Positions 8,699 to 17,117 of a stretch of DNA of 64,000 nucleotides are shown here, one piece after another. Origin of the DNA: Caballeronia sp. BR00000012568055. Its GTDB lineage: Bacteria > Pseudomonadota > Gammaproteobacteria > Burkholderiales > Burkholderiaceae. The stretch spans positions 1-64,000 of the forward strand of contig NZ_JAQFVG010000237.1 in assembly GCF_029439455.1 (NCBI RefSeq). The letters are read 5' to 3'. Under the pieces are notes generated by a model. The model did no database searches and was not told the DNA's origin. It was given only the letters and a program-made list of their open reading frames with translations. A program made the translations under genes and the position numbers. How positions within the stretch are numbered: the stretch's first letter is position 1; each line of letters begins with the position of its first letter.

Positions 8699-8782
8699 TG
8701 CGACTACTTCAGCAGTCTTTTTGACCAGAGTCGATTCGACCATGATATGGCTCAATACGTTGATTTACATAGCATTCTATCG

Positions 8783-8798
8783 TGGCACGGAATGTGTA
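8783..8798 (+). promoter_or_regulatory. Candidate sigma-54 promoter of hmp
   Basis: TGGCACG at 8783-8789 matches the sigma-54 -24 element perfectly. The -12 element at the right spacing (8794-8798) reads GTGTA rather than TTGCA, keeping the conserved G but not the C. It is 60 bases upstream of the hmp ATG and directly downstream of the divergent norR start, as expected for a NorR-driven promoter. The degenerate -12 lowers confidence. Confidence 0.5.
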
Positions 8799-8857
8799 TG
8801 TCTATGCCGCATCAACGAAGCAACCCGCTTCGCCCTTTCAACGCAAGGAGATTTCAC

Positions 8858-10045
8858 ATGCTATCCGCCGAACATCGCGCCATTGTCAAAGCCACCGTTC
8901 CGCTGCTCGAAAGCGGCGGCGAGGCGCTCACCACGCACTTTTATAACAAGATGCTCGCCGAGTATCCTGAAGTGCGGCCGATGTTCAATCAGGCGCATCA
9001 AGCCGACGGCGCGCAACCGCGCGCGCTCGCCAACGGCGTGCTGATGTACGCGCGGCATATCGATGAACTAGAGAAACTCGGCGGGCTGGTCGGGCAGATC
9101 ATCAACAAGCATGTCGCGCTGAATATTCAGCCGGAACACTATCCGATCGTCGGCGGCTGCCTGCTGCAATCCATCCGCGAAGTGCTCGGGCCGGAGATCG
9201 CCACCGATGCCGTGATCGACGCATGGGCGGCAGCCTATCAACAGCTTGCGGATCTGCTGATCGGGCTGGAGGAAGGCATCTACAGCGAGCGCGAAAACGC
9301 GACCGGTGGATGGCGCGGCACGCGGCGCTTCGTGGTTCAGCGGAAGGTCGTCGAGAGCGATGAGATTACGTCGTTCTATCTCGTGCCGGAGGACGGCGGC
9401 GCGTTGCTGGATTTTCAGCCGGGACAGTACATCGGCTTGCGCGTCGTGATTGATGGCGTGGAGACGCGGCGCAATTATTCGCTATCGGCGGCGGCGAACG
9501 GGCGCGAGTATCGGATCAGCGTGAAGCGCGAGCCGGGCGGCGTGGTATCGGAATATCTGCATGCGCATGTGCAGGCGGGCGATGCGCTCGATCTGTATCC
9601 GCCCGCTGGCGATTTCAGCCTCGAACATAACGAGAAGCCGCTGGTGCTGATCAGCGGCGGTGTCGGCATCACGCCGACGCTGGCGATGTTGAACGCGGCG
9701 CTTTCCTCGGGCGCGACGCGGCCGGTGCATTTCATCCACGCGGCGCGGCACGGCGGCGTACACGCGTTCCGCGACGCCGTGGAGGAACTGGCCGCGAAGC
9801 ATCCGCAGCTTCAGCGTTTCTATTGCTACGAGAACGAGCGCGACGGCGATCAGGCGGCGCATGGCATCGGTTTCGTCGATGAAAAACTGCTCGATCAGTG
9901 GCTACCGACAAACCGCGACGTCGATGTCTATTTTCTCGGCCCGAAGCCGTTTATGAGGGCGATGAAGCGGCATTTGAAGGCGCTCGGCGTGCCAGAGGCG
10001 CAGAGCCGGTATGAGTTCTTCGGGCCGGCTTCGGCACTGGATTAA
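8858..10045 (+). CDS. hmp: Flavohaemoglobin, nitric oxide dioxygenase
   Basis: A 395-residue cytoplasmic enzyme that oxidises NO to nitrate using O2 and NAD(P)H. An N-terminal globin domain (1-138) has Tyr29 and proximal His85. An FAD-binding domain follows with the RRNYSLS flavin motif, then an NAD-binding domain with SGGVGITP and the C-terminal FGPA. Length and domain order match the family. AAGGAG lies 8 bases before the ATG. It is divergent from norR and ends at a terminator hairpin, so it appears to be a single-gene unit induced by NO. Confidence 0.95.
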   Translation: MLSAEHRAIVKATVPLLESGGEALTTHFYNKMLAEYPEVRPMFNQAHQADGAQPRALANGVLMYARHIDELEKLGGLVGQIINKHVALNIQPEHYPIVGGCLLQSIREVLGPEIATDAVIDAWAAAYQQLADLLIGLEEGIYSERENATGGWRGTRRFVVQRKVVESDEITSFYLVPEDGGALLDFQPGQYIGLRVVIDGVETRRNYSLSAAANGREYRISVKREPGGVVSEYLHAHVQAGDALDLYPPAGDFSLEHNEKPLVLISGGVGITPTLAMLNAALSSGATRPVHFIHAARHGGVHAFRDAVEELAAKHPQLQRFYCYENERDGDQAAHGIGFVDEKLLDQWLPTNRDVDVYFLGPKPFMRAMKRHLKALGVPEAQSRYEFFGPASALD

Positions 10046-10054
10046 TCGCTGTGA

Positions 10055-10077
10055 AGCTCGCGATGCGGGCTTTTTTT
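10055..10077 (+). terminator. Rho-independent terminator after hmp
   Basis: A 7-base stem (AGCTCGC with GCGGGCT, one G-T pair) and a 3-base loop are followed by seven T, 9 bases after the hmp stop. A second overlapping stem (TGCGGGC with GCCCGCA) flanks the same T-run. Confidence 0.75.
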
Positions 10078-10192
10078 GGCCCGCACTGGTCACCTGAAAA
10101 TCCCAAAAACCGGTCATTCCAAACAGCCACATCGAGGCCTACTCTTCTTACATCGCGCCACGCGGCGCACTTTTAAAGCGAAGAGGAACCTC

Positions 10193-10630
10193 ATGGAAAG
10201 CCGTCTCGACTTCTACAAAGCCAGCCCCGCCGCCATCAAAGCGCTGATGGGCGTGGAAGAACGCATCGCTAAATCCGGATTGGAAAAGTCGCTGACCGAA
10301 CTGGTGCGGCTGCGCGCCTCGCAGATCAACGGCTGCGCGTTCTGCGTCGATATGCACACCAGCGACGCACGCAAGGGCGGCGAAACGGAGCGCCGTCTGG
10401 CCACGGTCGTCGTGTGGCGCGAAACGCCGTTCTTCACCGACCGCGAACGCGCCGCGCTCGAATGGACCGAAGCGCTCACGCTCGTCTCGCACGACCACGT
10501 GCCCGACTCCGTATGGCAAGCCGTCAAGCCGCATTTCAGCGATGAGGAAATCGTCGAACTCACGCTGCTCGTCTCCGCGATCAACGCCTGGAACCGCTTC
10601 GCGATCGCGTTCCGCAAGCTGCCCGCGTGA
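10193..10630 (+). CDS. AhpD-like carboxymuconolactone decarboxylase family protein
   Basis: A 145-residue helical protein of the CMD/AhpD family. The redox pair is Cys48-Ala-Phe-Cys51 with His55, preceded by the conserved ELVRLRASQINGC segment. That CxxC-x3-H core is the alkylhydroperoxidase-type active site, so a thiol-dependent peroxidase or reductase role is likely; the substrate is unknown. GAAGAGGAA provides a ribosome binding site 6 bases before the ATG. The secreted cupin gene follows after 10 bases and is probably co-transcribed. Confidence 0.85.
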   Translation: MESRLDFYKASPAAIKALMGVEERIAKSGLEKSLTELVRLRASQINGCAFCVDMHTSDARKGGETERRLATVVVWRETPFFTDRERAALEWTEALTLVSHDHVPDSVWQAVKPHFSDEEIVELTLLVSAINAWNRFAIAFRKLPA

Positions 10631-10640
10631 GGACATCGTC

Positions 10641-11027
10641 ATGAAAAAGCTCATTTTGATTTCGATGCTGGCGCTCTCGAGCCTGGCCGCCCACGCGGAA
10701 ACCATCGCGCCCGTGATGAAGCAGTCGATTCCCGAAGCGCCCGGCAAGAACGTGCTGATCGCAACCGTGTCGTACAAGCCGGGACAGGCATCCGAAGCGC
10801 ATATGCATCCCGGTTCGATCTTCGCGTACGTGCTGCAGGGGCATATCACGTCGCAACTCGAAGGGTCGCCGCCGAAGACGTATGGGCCGGGCGAATCGTG
10901 GTACGAAGCGCCGGGCGCGCATCACGTGGTATCGAAAAATGCCAGCGCGACGCAGCCCGCGAAGCTGCTGGTGTTCGCTATTGCCGGGGAAGGCCAGGAG
11001 TTGAAGTTGCCGATTCCGCAACATTGA
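10641..11027 (+). CDS. Secreted cupin-domain protein
   Basis: A 128-residue protein with a signal peptide (MKKLILISMLALSSLAAHA) and a single cupin beta-barrel. Metal-binding histidines are visible in HMHPGS and again in APGAHHVV. It probably acts in the periplasm; the reaction cannot be told from sequence. GAGGA lies just before the ATG, overlapping the end of the AhpD-like gene, and a hairpin follows the stop. Pairing with an AhpD-like gene suggests a shared role in oxidant or quinone handling, which is an inference. Confidence 0.8.
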   Translation: MKKLILISMLALSSLAAHAETIAPVMKQSIPEAPGKNVLIATVSYKPGQASEAHMHPGSIFAYVLQGHITSQLEGSPPKTYGPGESWYEAPGAHHVVSKNASATQPAKLLVFAIAGEGQELKLPIPQH

Positions 11028-11051
11028 TGCGCCAAGATTTGTGACATACGC

Positions 11052-11086
11052 ACGACCGCGTTCCGGGAGAATCGCGGTCGTTATTG
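11052..11086 (+). terminator. Terminator-like hairpin after cupin gene
   Basis: A 9-base stem (ACGACCGCG with CGCGGTCGT) around a 12-base loop is followed by TTATTG. It lies about 25 bases after the cupin stop and ends the AhpD-cupin unit. The T-run is weak. Confidence 0.55.
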
Positions 11087-11101
11087 CGCATTGGTCTCCC
11101 G

Positions 11102-11242
11102 ATGAAACACCTTCGCCTTCTCATCACCACACTTCTCATCAGCGCGACGCTGACGCTCGGCGGCTGCGGGCTGTTCGGATGCAGCGGCTTTGCCACCAAC
11201 GGCGGCGGTTTCGGCGGATGCGGCTTCGGGACGCGCTTCTGA
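11102..11242 (+). CDS. Small Gly/Cys-rich lipoprotein, 46 residues
   Basis: Translation gives an N-terminal signal segment (KHLRLLITTLLISATLTL) ending in the lipobox LGGC with Cys22. A 24-residue mature tail rich in Gly, Phe and Cys (GFGGCGFG) follows. Lipid attachment at Cys22 is the reading of that pattern. No family is recognised. The ribosome binding site is poor and the gene stands alone after the cupin terminator, so expression is uncertain, but the lipobox and codon use look genuine. Confidence 0.6.
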   Translation: MKHLRLLITTLLISATLTLGGCGLFGCSGFATNGGGFGGCGFGTRF

Positions 11243-11383
11243 TCTCCATTCCCTCCTTCCGGGGGAATCGATTCGGCAGTCTCTTACTTCAGCGGTTTTC
11301 CCCGCGCGTGCCGGGTATTCTTCGCACGATCGTTCGACGATACTGAATTCATCGGCACATCGCCGGGTGAATCGGAGAGTCGA

Positions 11384-11491
11384 ATGGATGCTTACGTCGG
11401 AATGGCTGTGTTCTCCCTGCTCCTTACCTCCACGCTGATACTTCAGGCGATCGACAGATGCCCAAGGATCGCGCGACGGATATCGCCGTAA
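11384..11491 (+). CDS. Possible 35-residue membrane peptide
   Basis: This short frame has a good ribosome binding site (GGAGAG, 5 bases before the ATG). It encodes a hydrophobic stretch (VGMAVFSLLLTSTLILQAI) with a positively charged tail (RCPRIARRISP), the pattern of a single-helix membrane peptide with its C-terminus inside. No homologue is recognised. It sits in the roughly 400-base gap between the small lipoprotein gene and the porin terminator, where nothing else is visible. Confidence 0.4.
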   Translation: MDAYVGMAVFSLLLTSTLILQAIDRCPRIARRISP

Positions 11492-11583
11492 GGCGTCGCT
11501 TCGGATAAGCGAGCGAGGAGACCATCCGCCGGCGAACCATCAGACGCGCATCGCATGGGGCCAGTGCAGACAGCGCGCGCTCG

Positions 11584-11620
11584 ATAAAAAGAAAACGGGC
11601 GACACCGCCGGGTCGCCCGT
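11584..11620 (-). terminator. Terminator of the porin gene
   Basis: On the minus strand a 9-base stem (11595-11603 with 11612-11620, ACGGGCGAC and its complement) is followed by TTTTCTTTTTA. It begins 20 bases past the porin stop codon. The plus strand also carries a T-run after the stem, so it may work in both directions. Confidence 0.85.
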
Positions 11621-11639
11621 CCTGTTTTTGCTTTGAAGC

Positions 11640-13085
11640 TTAAAACACGTTGACTGGCACGTTGACCATCAGACGATAGACATTGCTTGTCGTGTCGGGA
11701 TAGTAAGTGCTGCCGTGGTGGTACATGTAGTAGAACTTGATCGACGTGTTCTTGAACTTGCCTTCCGGAATTGTGTAGCTCGGGATAATGCCGAGTTCGT
11801 AGTGCGAGCCGTGAAGCGCCTGACCGTTCACCAGATAATTGCCCGCCTGCGCCGATCCGCCATAAGCCATATTGCTGCCGTCCGCGCCCCAGCCGTACGC
11901 CGACCACATCGTCACCTTCGCGCCCGGCACGCCGTAATTCTTCAAATTCAGCGAATACGACAGGCTGACCGACTTTTCGTGCGGCTGGTTGTAGTCAACG
12001 TCGAGCGAGTTCGAGAGGAAATCGCCAGCCGACTGCCCCATGTAGTCGAAGGTCTGATCGCTGACAATCTGCTGGAACGCGAACTGAAGCGTATGTGCGC
12101 CGTGCGTGCCCGCGAGCGCCAAACTGTAGGCGTTATTGTTGATCGCGCCCTGCCGTTTGTCGCCGATTGCGCCCGTGTAGTAGTAGTTCAACGAGCCGGT
12201 CCAGCGAATCGCCTTCGGATCGCCGATGCTTTGCGTCGCCGTCAGGTAGTACTGCTGCCACACGTTGTTCGCGACGCTGCCATAGAGCGATACGGCCGTA
12301 TCGTCACCGCGCGTCCAGTCGCCGCCGAAGTACGAGAATTGCGAAACGTGCGTGCCGCCGTATTCGGTCGTGAGGCCCGTCACCGTCGTCATGCCGCGCG
12401 CGAGCACGCCATCGACCGTGCCGCCCTTCAATGTCAGATCCTTGATTTCATTGCTGACGAGCGACCAGCCGCGATAAGTCGGCGGGAGCGCGCGATTGTC
12501 GTGCGGCGAGAGGAAAGGATCGTCGAACAATTGCTGGCCGTACTTCACGACCGTATTCGAGACACGCGCTTTCACATCCCACACACCCGGATACGCCCAC
12601 GCGAGCTGGTTATAACCGCCGCCGTCGGTGGCCACGTGCACTTGATTGTTGTTGCTTCCGACCGCACCGCTCCGTCCGCCGTTGAGCTTCAGCGCACCGA
12701 ACAGCGAGATATCGCCGCCGAGACCAATCAGCCCTTTCGTATAGCCGGACTCGAACACAGCTTGCGCGCCAAGCACCCACGCGTCCTTCTTCTTGACCGT
12801 ATTGAACGTGTCATGCTCCGCAAACGACCGGAACAGCAAGTTCAAATGCGAATCTTCGATAAACCCCTTCGACTTCGCCTGGTTGCTCACGGGCGCATCC
12901 GCTTCCGTGTTCGGCGGCGAATCCGGCACGGTTTCGGTGTGACGCGAAAGCGGCTGCTCGTCCGGTTGAGGCGCGGCCTGAGCGACGGATTGCGGCGATT
13001 GCTGCGCATACGCCGGAAATTGTGCAGCCATCGCGCCAGAGAACAACAAGATGGACAATGCGACCGAAACTTTTTGTTTTTTCAT
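11640..13085 (-). CDS. OprD-family outer membrane porin
   Basis: A 481-residue exported beta-barrel. A signal peptide (MKKQKVSVALSILLFSGAMAA, ending near AYA) precedes a Gln/Pro-rich linker and then OprD-type sequence starting at SKGFIEDSHLNLLFRS. Alternating aromatic strands follow, and the protein ends in a C-terminal Phe as in most outer membrane proteins. OprD relatives let peptides, amino acids or small acids cross the outer membrane. GGAG lies 10 bases before the ATG; a TTG 15 bases upstream is less likely. It lies on the same strand 205 bases after oppF, which suggests supply of the peptide importer. Confidence 0.88.
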   Translation of the reverse strand: MKKQKVSVALSILLFSGAMAAQFPAYAQQSPQSVAQAAPQPDEQPLSRHTETVPDSPPNTEADAPVSNQAKSKGFIEDSHLNLLFRSFAEHDTFNTVKKKDAWVLGAQAVFESGYTKGLIGLGGDISLFGALKLNGGRSGAVGSNNNQVHVATDGGGYNQLAWAYPGVWDVKARVSNTVVKYGQQLFDDPFLSPHDNRALPPTYRGWSLVSNEIKDLTLKGGTVDGVLARGMTTVTGLTTEYGGTHVSQFSYFGGDWTRGDDTAVSLYGSVANNVWQQYYLTATQSIGDPKAIRWTGSLNYYYTGAIGDKRQGAINNNAYSLALAGTHGAHTLQFAFQQIVSDQTFDYMGQSAGDFLSNSLDVDYNQPHEKSVSLSYSLNLKNYGVPGAKVTMWSAYGWGADGSNMAYGGSAQAGNYLVNGQALHGSHYELGIIPSYTIPEGKFKNTSIKFYYMYHHGSTYYPDTTSNVYRLMVNVPVNVF

Positions 13086-13290
13086 TAAAAGGATCTCCAA
13101 CTACTGACTCAACCTTCGTGCTGCTTTCAGGAAAACTTCACGTCGATACCCAAACGACAAGATGCAAGCGTCCGCGCCCTTCGACACAGCCATGTCGGGG
13201 CGAACGAATCGTTCGGATAGCGAAGCGAGTAAGACCGCTTATGGACTGCGGGGGAACCTGCTCCGTTGCGTGTGCTCGATTACGGGATCG

Positions 13291-14274
13291 TCATGCGAAC
13301 CAACATGCGGCCATCGCGCCGTCTTCGAGCGGGCGCAATACGGGGATTTCTTGCGAGCAACGCGGCTCGGCCATCGGACAACGCGTGTGGAAGACGCAGC
13401 CGGAAGGCGGATCGATCGGACTGGGGATATCGCCCGACAAAATCTGCACGCGTTTGCCGCGTTCGACGGATGGATCGGGCACCGGCACCGCCGACAGCAG
13501 CGCGCGCGTATAAGGATGGCGAGGGGTGCCGTAGAGCGCGTGTTTATCGGCGAGTTCCATTACGCGGCCGAGGTACATCACCATCACGCGATCGGAGATA
13601 TGACGCACCACGGCCAGATCGTGCGCGATAAAGATCAGCGACAGCTTCATCTCCGCTTGCAGAGACTTCAGCAGATTGACGATCTGCGCCTGAATCGATA
13701 CATCGAGCGCGGAAACGGGTTCATCGCAAATGACGAGCTTCGGCTCGACGATCAACGCGCGCGCAATGCCGATCCGCTGGCACTGCCCGCCCGAAAATTC
13801 GTGAGGATAGCGATTGATCATCTGCTCGCGCAGACCGACGCGCGCCATCATCGCGCGCACCCGCGTCTGAATTTCGCTCTTGCCGATGCCCGGCCGATGC
13901 TCGATCAACGGCTCCGCGATAATCTGCCCGACCGTCATACGCGGATCGAGCGATGCCAGCGGGTCCTGAAAAATCATCTGCACGTCGCTGCGCACGGCGT
14001 GCCAGTCGCGCGCATTCGCACGCGTCATATCCGAACCCATCCACACGATTTCGCCATGCGTCGCAGGAATCAGATTGAGGATGGCGCGCGACAACGTGGA
14101 CTTCCCGCATCCCGATTCACCGACGACACCAAGCGTTTCGCCCGCCTTCAGATCGAAGCTCACGCCATCGACGGCTTTGAGCGTGCGGCGCGCGGCCCAC
14201 GGCAAGCGGTTCTTCGGCTTCACCTGAAAATGCACGCGCATGTCGCGCACGGAGAGGATCGTCGTGTCAGACAT
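13291..14274 (-). CDS. oppF: Oligopeptide ABC transporter ATP-binding protein OppF
   Basis: A 327-residue ATPase of the Opp/Dpp class with Walker A GESGCGKS, signature FSGGQ and Walker B VICDEP. The extended C-terminal domain specific to peptide transporters carries HTRCPMA, part of the cysteine-containing region that may hold an Fe-S cluster. It pairs with OppD to drive peptide import. Its start overlaps the end of oppD by 8 bases and it is the last gene of the five-gene unit. Confidence 0.93.
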   Translation of the reverse strand: MSDTTILSVRDMRVHFQVKPKNRLPWAARRTLKAVDGVSFDLKAGETLGVVGESGCGKSTLSRAILNLIPATHGEIVWMGSDMTRANARDWHAVRSDVQMIFQDPLASLDPRMTVGQIIAEPLIEHRPGIGKSEIQTRVRAMMARVGLREQMINRYPHEFSGGQCQRIGIARALIVEPKLVICDEPVSALDVSIQAQIVNLLKSLQAEMKLSLIFIAHDLAVVRHISDRVMVMYLGRVMELADKHALYGTPRHPYTRALLSAVPVPDPSVERGKRVQILSGDIPSPIDPPSGCVFHTRCPMAEPRCSQEIPVLRPLEDGAMAACWFA

Positions 14275-15271
14275 GGGTCGTCTCCTGATTGAGATAGCGC
14301 GTTTTCATCGCGTGAATGGGGCGATGGCAGGCGCGCAGCCAGTGCGTGCCATCAACCGATTGCAACGCTGGCGCGCTCGCCGCGCATTCCGCGCTGGCAT
14401 CCGCGCAACGCTCGTGAAACGGACAGCCCGCCGGCGGATGCGCCATATTCGGCGGATTGCCGGGAATGCCGGTGAGGTCCGCGCCATCGTGATCCAGACG
14501 CGGCAACGCACGCAGCAAGCCGATGGTGTACGGATGCGATGGCTTGGCGAACAGCGTCGGCGCATCGCACTGTTCCATCACGCGGCCGCCGTACATCACC
14601 ATGACCTTCTCGCACAGGCCCGCGACGACGCCGAGATCGTGCGTAATCAACACGATTGCCGTGCCGAAATCGCGTTGGAGGTCGCGCAGCAGTTGCAGCA
14701 CTTGCGCCTGCACGGTGACGTCAAGCGCGGTGGTCGGTTCATCGGCGAACAGCACTTCGGGTTCGCACAGCAAGGCCATGGCGATCATCACGCGCTGACG
14801 CATGCCGCCCGACAACTCGTGCGGATACTGCCCGATCCGATGTGCCGCCTCCGGAATCCGCACCGCTTCCAACATGTCGATGGCGCGCTTCTTCGCCGCG
14901 CGCCGCGTCATGTTCTTGTGCAGTTCCAGCACTTCCGTCATCTGCCGTTCGATGGTCAGATACGGATTGAGCGAGCTCATCGGGTCCTGAAAAATCATCG
15001 ACAAGCGATTGCCGCGAATCCGGTTCAGCGCCTTCGCGGACATCCCGAGCAGATTCTCACCGCGATACAGCGCCTGCCCCTGCGCGCGCCCGTTCGATGC
15101 CAGCAGCCCCAACATGGCCAGCACGCTCTGGCTTTTCCCCGACCCCGATTCGCCGACGATACCGAGCGTCTCGCCCGCTTCCAGCGCGAAGCTCACGCCG
15201 CCGACCGCGCGCACGGTGGCATCGGGCGTTTTGAATTCGACCTGAAGGTCATTGACTTCGAGTAGCGGCAT
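14267..15271 (-). CDS. oppD: Oligopeptide ABC transporter ATP-binding protein OppD
   Basis: A 334-residue ATPase with Walker A GESGSGKS, signature LSGGM, Walker [11 protein letters not shown] and the C-terminal peptide-transporter extension ([10 protein letters not shown], four-Cys region). The start is the ATG giving MPLLEVNDL, one base after the oppC stop and with AGGACAGG upstream. The longer open frame runs into oppC coding sequence. It works as a heterodimer with OppF beneath the OppBC channel. Confidence 0.93.
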   Translation of the reverse strand: MPLLEVNDLQVEFKTPDATVRAVGGVSFALEAGETLGIVGESGSGKSQSVLAMLGLLASNGRAQGQALYRGENLLGMSAKALNRIRGNRLSMIFQDPMSSLNPYLTIERQMTEVLELHKNMTRRAAKKRAIDMLEAVRIPEAAHRIGQYPHELSGGMRQRVMIAMALLCEPEVLFADEPTTALDVTVQAQVLQLLRDLQRDFGTAIVLITHDLGVVAGLCEKVMVMYGGRVMEQCDAPTLFAKPSHPYTIGLLRALPRLDHDGADLTGIPGNPPNMAHPPAGCPFHERCADASAECAASAPALQSVDGTHWLRACHRPIHAMKTRYLNQETTHV

Positions 15272-15272
15272 G

Positions 15273-16163
15273 TCACCTGTCCTTCGGATCGAGCGCGTCG
15301 CGCAGACCATCGCCGACGAAGTTGATGCAATAGAGCGTCACCGACAACAGCGCCGCCGGAAACAGCAGAATCCACGGCGCGGCTTCCATCACGCCGACGC
15401 CGTCCTGAATCAGCACGCCCCAGCTCGTCATGGGCTCCTGCACGCCGAGTCCGAGAAAAGATAGTACGGACTCCGTGAGAATCACGCCCGGCACGGTGAC
15501 CGTCGTATAAATCGCGACGATGCCGAGCAGATTCGGCACCACATGCCGCGTGATGATTCGGCGCGTCGGCACACCGATCGCGCGTGCAGCTTCGACGTAT
15601 TCCTTCGAACGGATCGACAGTGTCTGGCCGCGCACCACGCGCGCCATGTCCATCCACGAAAAAATCGTGATGGTGATAACGACGAGGTAGAACTCGCGGC
15701 CGAGCAACGTCACCATCAGAATGGCGATCAGCAGATACGGAATGGCGTACATCATGTCGACGAAACGCATCATCGCGTTATCGATGCGCCCGCCGACGAA
15801 GCCCGCAACCGCGCCCCACGCAATGCCCAGCGCCACTGACGTGAGCGTGGCGAGCGCGCCGATCATCAGCGAGACGCGGCCGCCGATCAGGCAGCGCACC
15901 AGCAGATCGCGGCCGGTTTCATCGGTGCCGAAGAGGTGCCAGTTTTCGAACGTGGGCGCGACGCTCATGGCGTTCCAGTCGGCGGAATCGAATTCGTTCG
16001 GCAGCAGCCACGGTCCGACGATGCACGCGAGCGTAATCAACACGAGCAGCACCAGACTCACGACCGCCGCCTTGTTGCGCAAGAAGCGCAGACGCGCGTC
16101 CTGCCACGGGCTGCGGCCCGCGACGGCTTGCTCCAGCATGGGCGCCAGGGATGCAGTTTTCAT
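15273..16163 (-). CDS. oppC: Oligopeptide ABC transporter permease OppC
   Basis: A 296-residue inner membrane permease with an N-terminal helix and a later block of five helices. The permease-ATPase coupling loop (EYVEAARAIGVPTRRII) is typical of the DppC/OppC group, and the OppC_N-type start (RLRFLRNKAAVVSLVLL) is present. It forms the translocation channel with OppB. It starts 12 bases after oppB. Confidence 0.93.
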   Translation of the reverse strand: MKTASLAPMLEQAVAGRSPWQDARLRFLRNKAAVVSLVLLVLITLACIVGPWLLPNEFDSADWNAMSVAPTFENWHLFGTDETGRDLLVRCLIGGRVSLMIGALATLTSVALGIAWGAVAGFVGGRIDNAMMRFVDMMYAIPYLLIAILMVTLLGREFYLVVITITIFSWMDMARVVRGQTLSIRSKEYVEAARAIGVPTRRIITRHVVPNLLGIVAIYTTVTVPGVILTESVLSFLGLGVQEPMTSWGVLIQDGVGVMEAAPWILLFPAALLSVTLYCINFVGDGLRDALDPKDR

Positions 16164-16175
16164 CGTGCGCCTCTT

Positions 16176-17096
16176 TTAGTAACGGATTTTCGGATCGAGC
16201 CACGCGTAGGCGAGATCGACCAGCAAATTGAGCAGCACTGCGACCACGGTGACGAGCACGACCAGTCCGAGCACCAGCGTGTAGTCGCGATTGGCCGCGC
16301 CGTTCACGATCAGCTTGCCGATGCCCGGCAGGCCGAACACGGACTCCGTGACGACCGCCGCCGTGATCGATGAAATCGCCAGCGGGCCGATCACGGACAC
16401 CACGGGAATCAGCGTCGGTTTCATCGCGTGACGCATCACGATGGCGCGCATCGGCAAGCCCTTGGCGCGCGCGGTGCGGATATACGGCGTGTTCATCACT
16501 TCGATCAGACTCGCGCGCGTGACGCGTCCGACGGTGGCCACGTTGATCATGACGAGCAAGAGCATCGGCAGGACCATATAGCGGAGCTGGAAGTCGTTCC
16601 AGCCGCCTGCGGGCAACCATTTCAGGCCGATGGCAAACACGAGGATCAGCACCGGCCCGATCACGAACGACGGAAACGCGCTGCCCGAATTGCTGATGAA
16701 CATCAGCACGTAATCGACCATGCTGTTACGCCGCAACGCCGCCGCGATCCCGAGCACCACGCCCACGATCAGTGCGATCACCAGCGAGCCGCCGCCGACC
16801 GCGAGCGACACCGGCAGCGCGCGCAGCACGAGGTCGTTGACGCTCCAGTCGGCGTATCGAAACGACGCGCCGAGATCGCCGTGGACGAGGCTGTCAAGAT
16901 ACAGCAGATACTGCTTCCACAGCGGCTCGCCTAAGTGATACTTGGCTTGCAGGTTCGCCAGCACTTCCGCCGACACCTTGCGTTCACCGTCGAACGGGCC
17001 GCCAGGCGTGGCATGCAGCAGCAGATAGCAGACCGTCACGACGATCAGGAGCGTCGGCAGCGTGAGCAGCACGCGGCGCAGAGCGTAGGACCACAT
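16176..17096 (-). CDS. oppB: Oligopeptide ABC transporter permease OppB
   Basis: A 306-residue inner membrane permease with six predicted helices. Its N-terminus (SYALRRVLLTLPTLLIV) and its coupling loop (PYIRTARAKGLPMRAI) match the DppB/OppB family. It partners OppC. It starts 21 bases after oppA, consistent with one operon in the order A-B-C-D-F. Confidence 0.93.
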   Translation of the reverse strand: MWSYALRRVLLTLPTLLIVVTVCYLLLHATPGGPFDGERKVSAEVLANLQAKYHLGEPLWKQYLLYLDSLVHGDLGASFRYADWSVNDLVLRALPVSLAVGGGSLVIALIVGVVLGIAAALRRNSMVDYVLMFISNSGSAFPSFVIGPVLILVFAIGLKWLPAGGWNDFQLRYMVLPMLLLVMINVATVGRVTRASLIEVMNTPYIRTARAKGLPMRAIVMRHAMKPTLIPVVSVIGPLAISSITAAVVTESVFGLPGIGKLIVNGAANRDYTLVLGLVVLVTVVAVLLNLLVDLAYAWLDPKIRY

Positions 17097-17117
17097 GGGT
17101 TTATCTCCGTGTGTGCG

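Noticed and set aside
11715-13088. 457-codon plus-strand ORF opposite the porin
   Set aside because: Low-complexity Arg/Val-rich translation antisense to a clear OprD-type protein.
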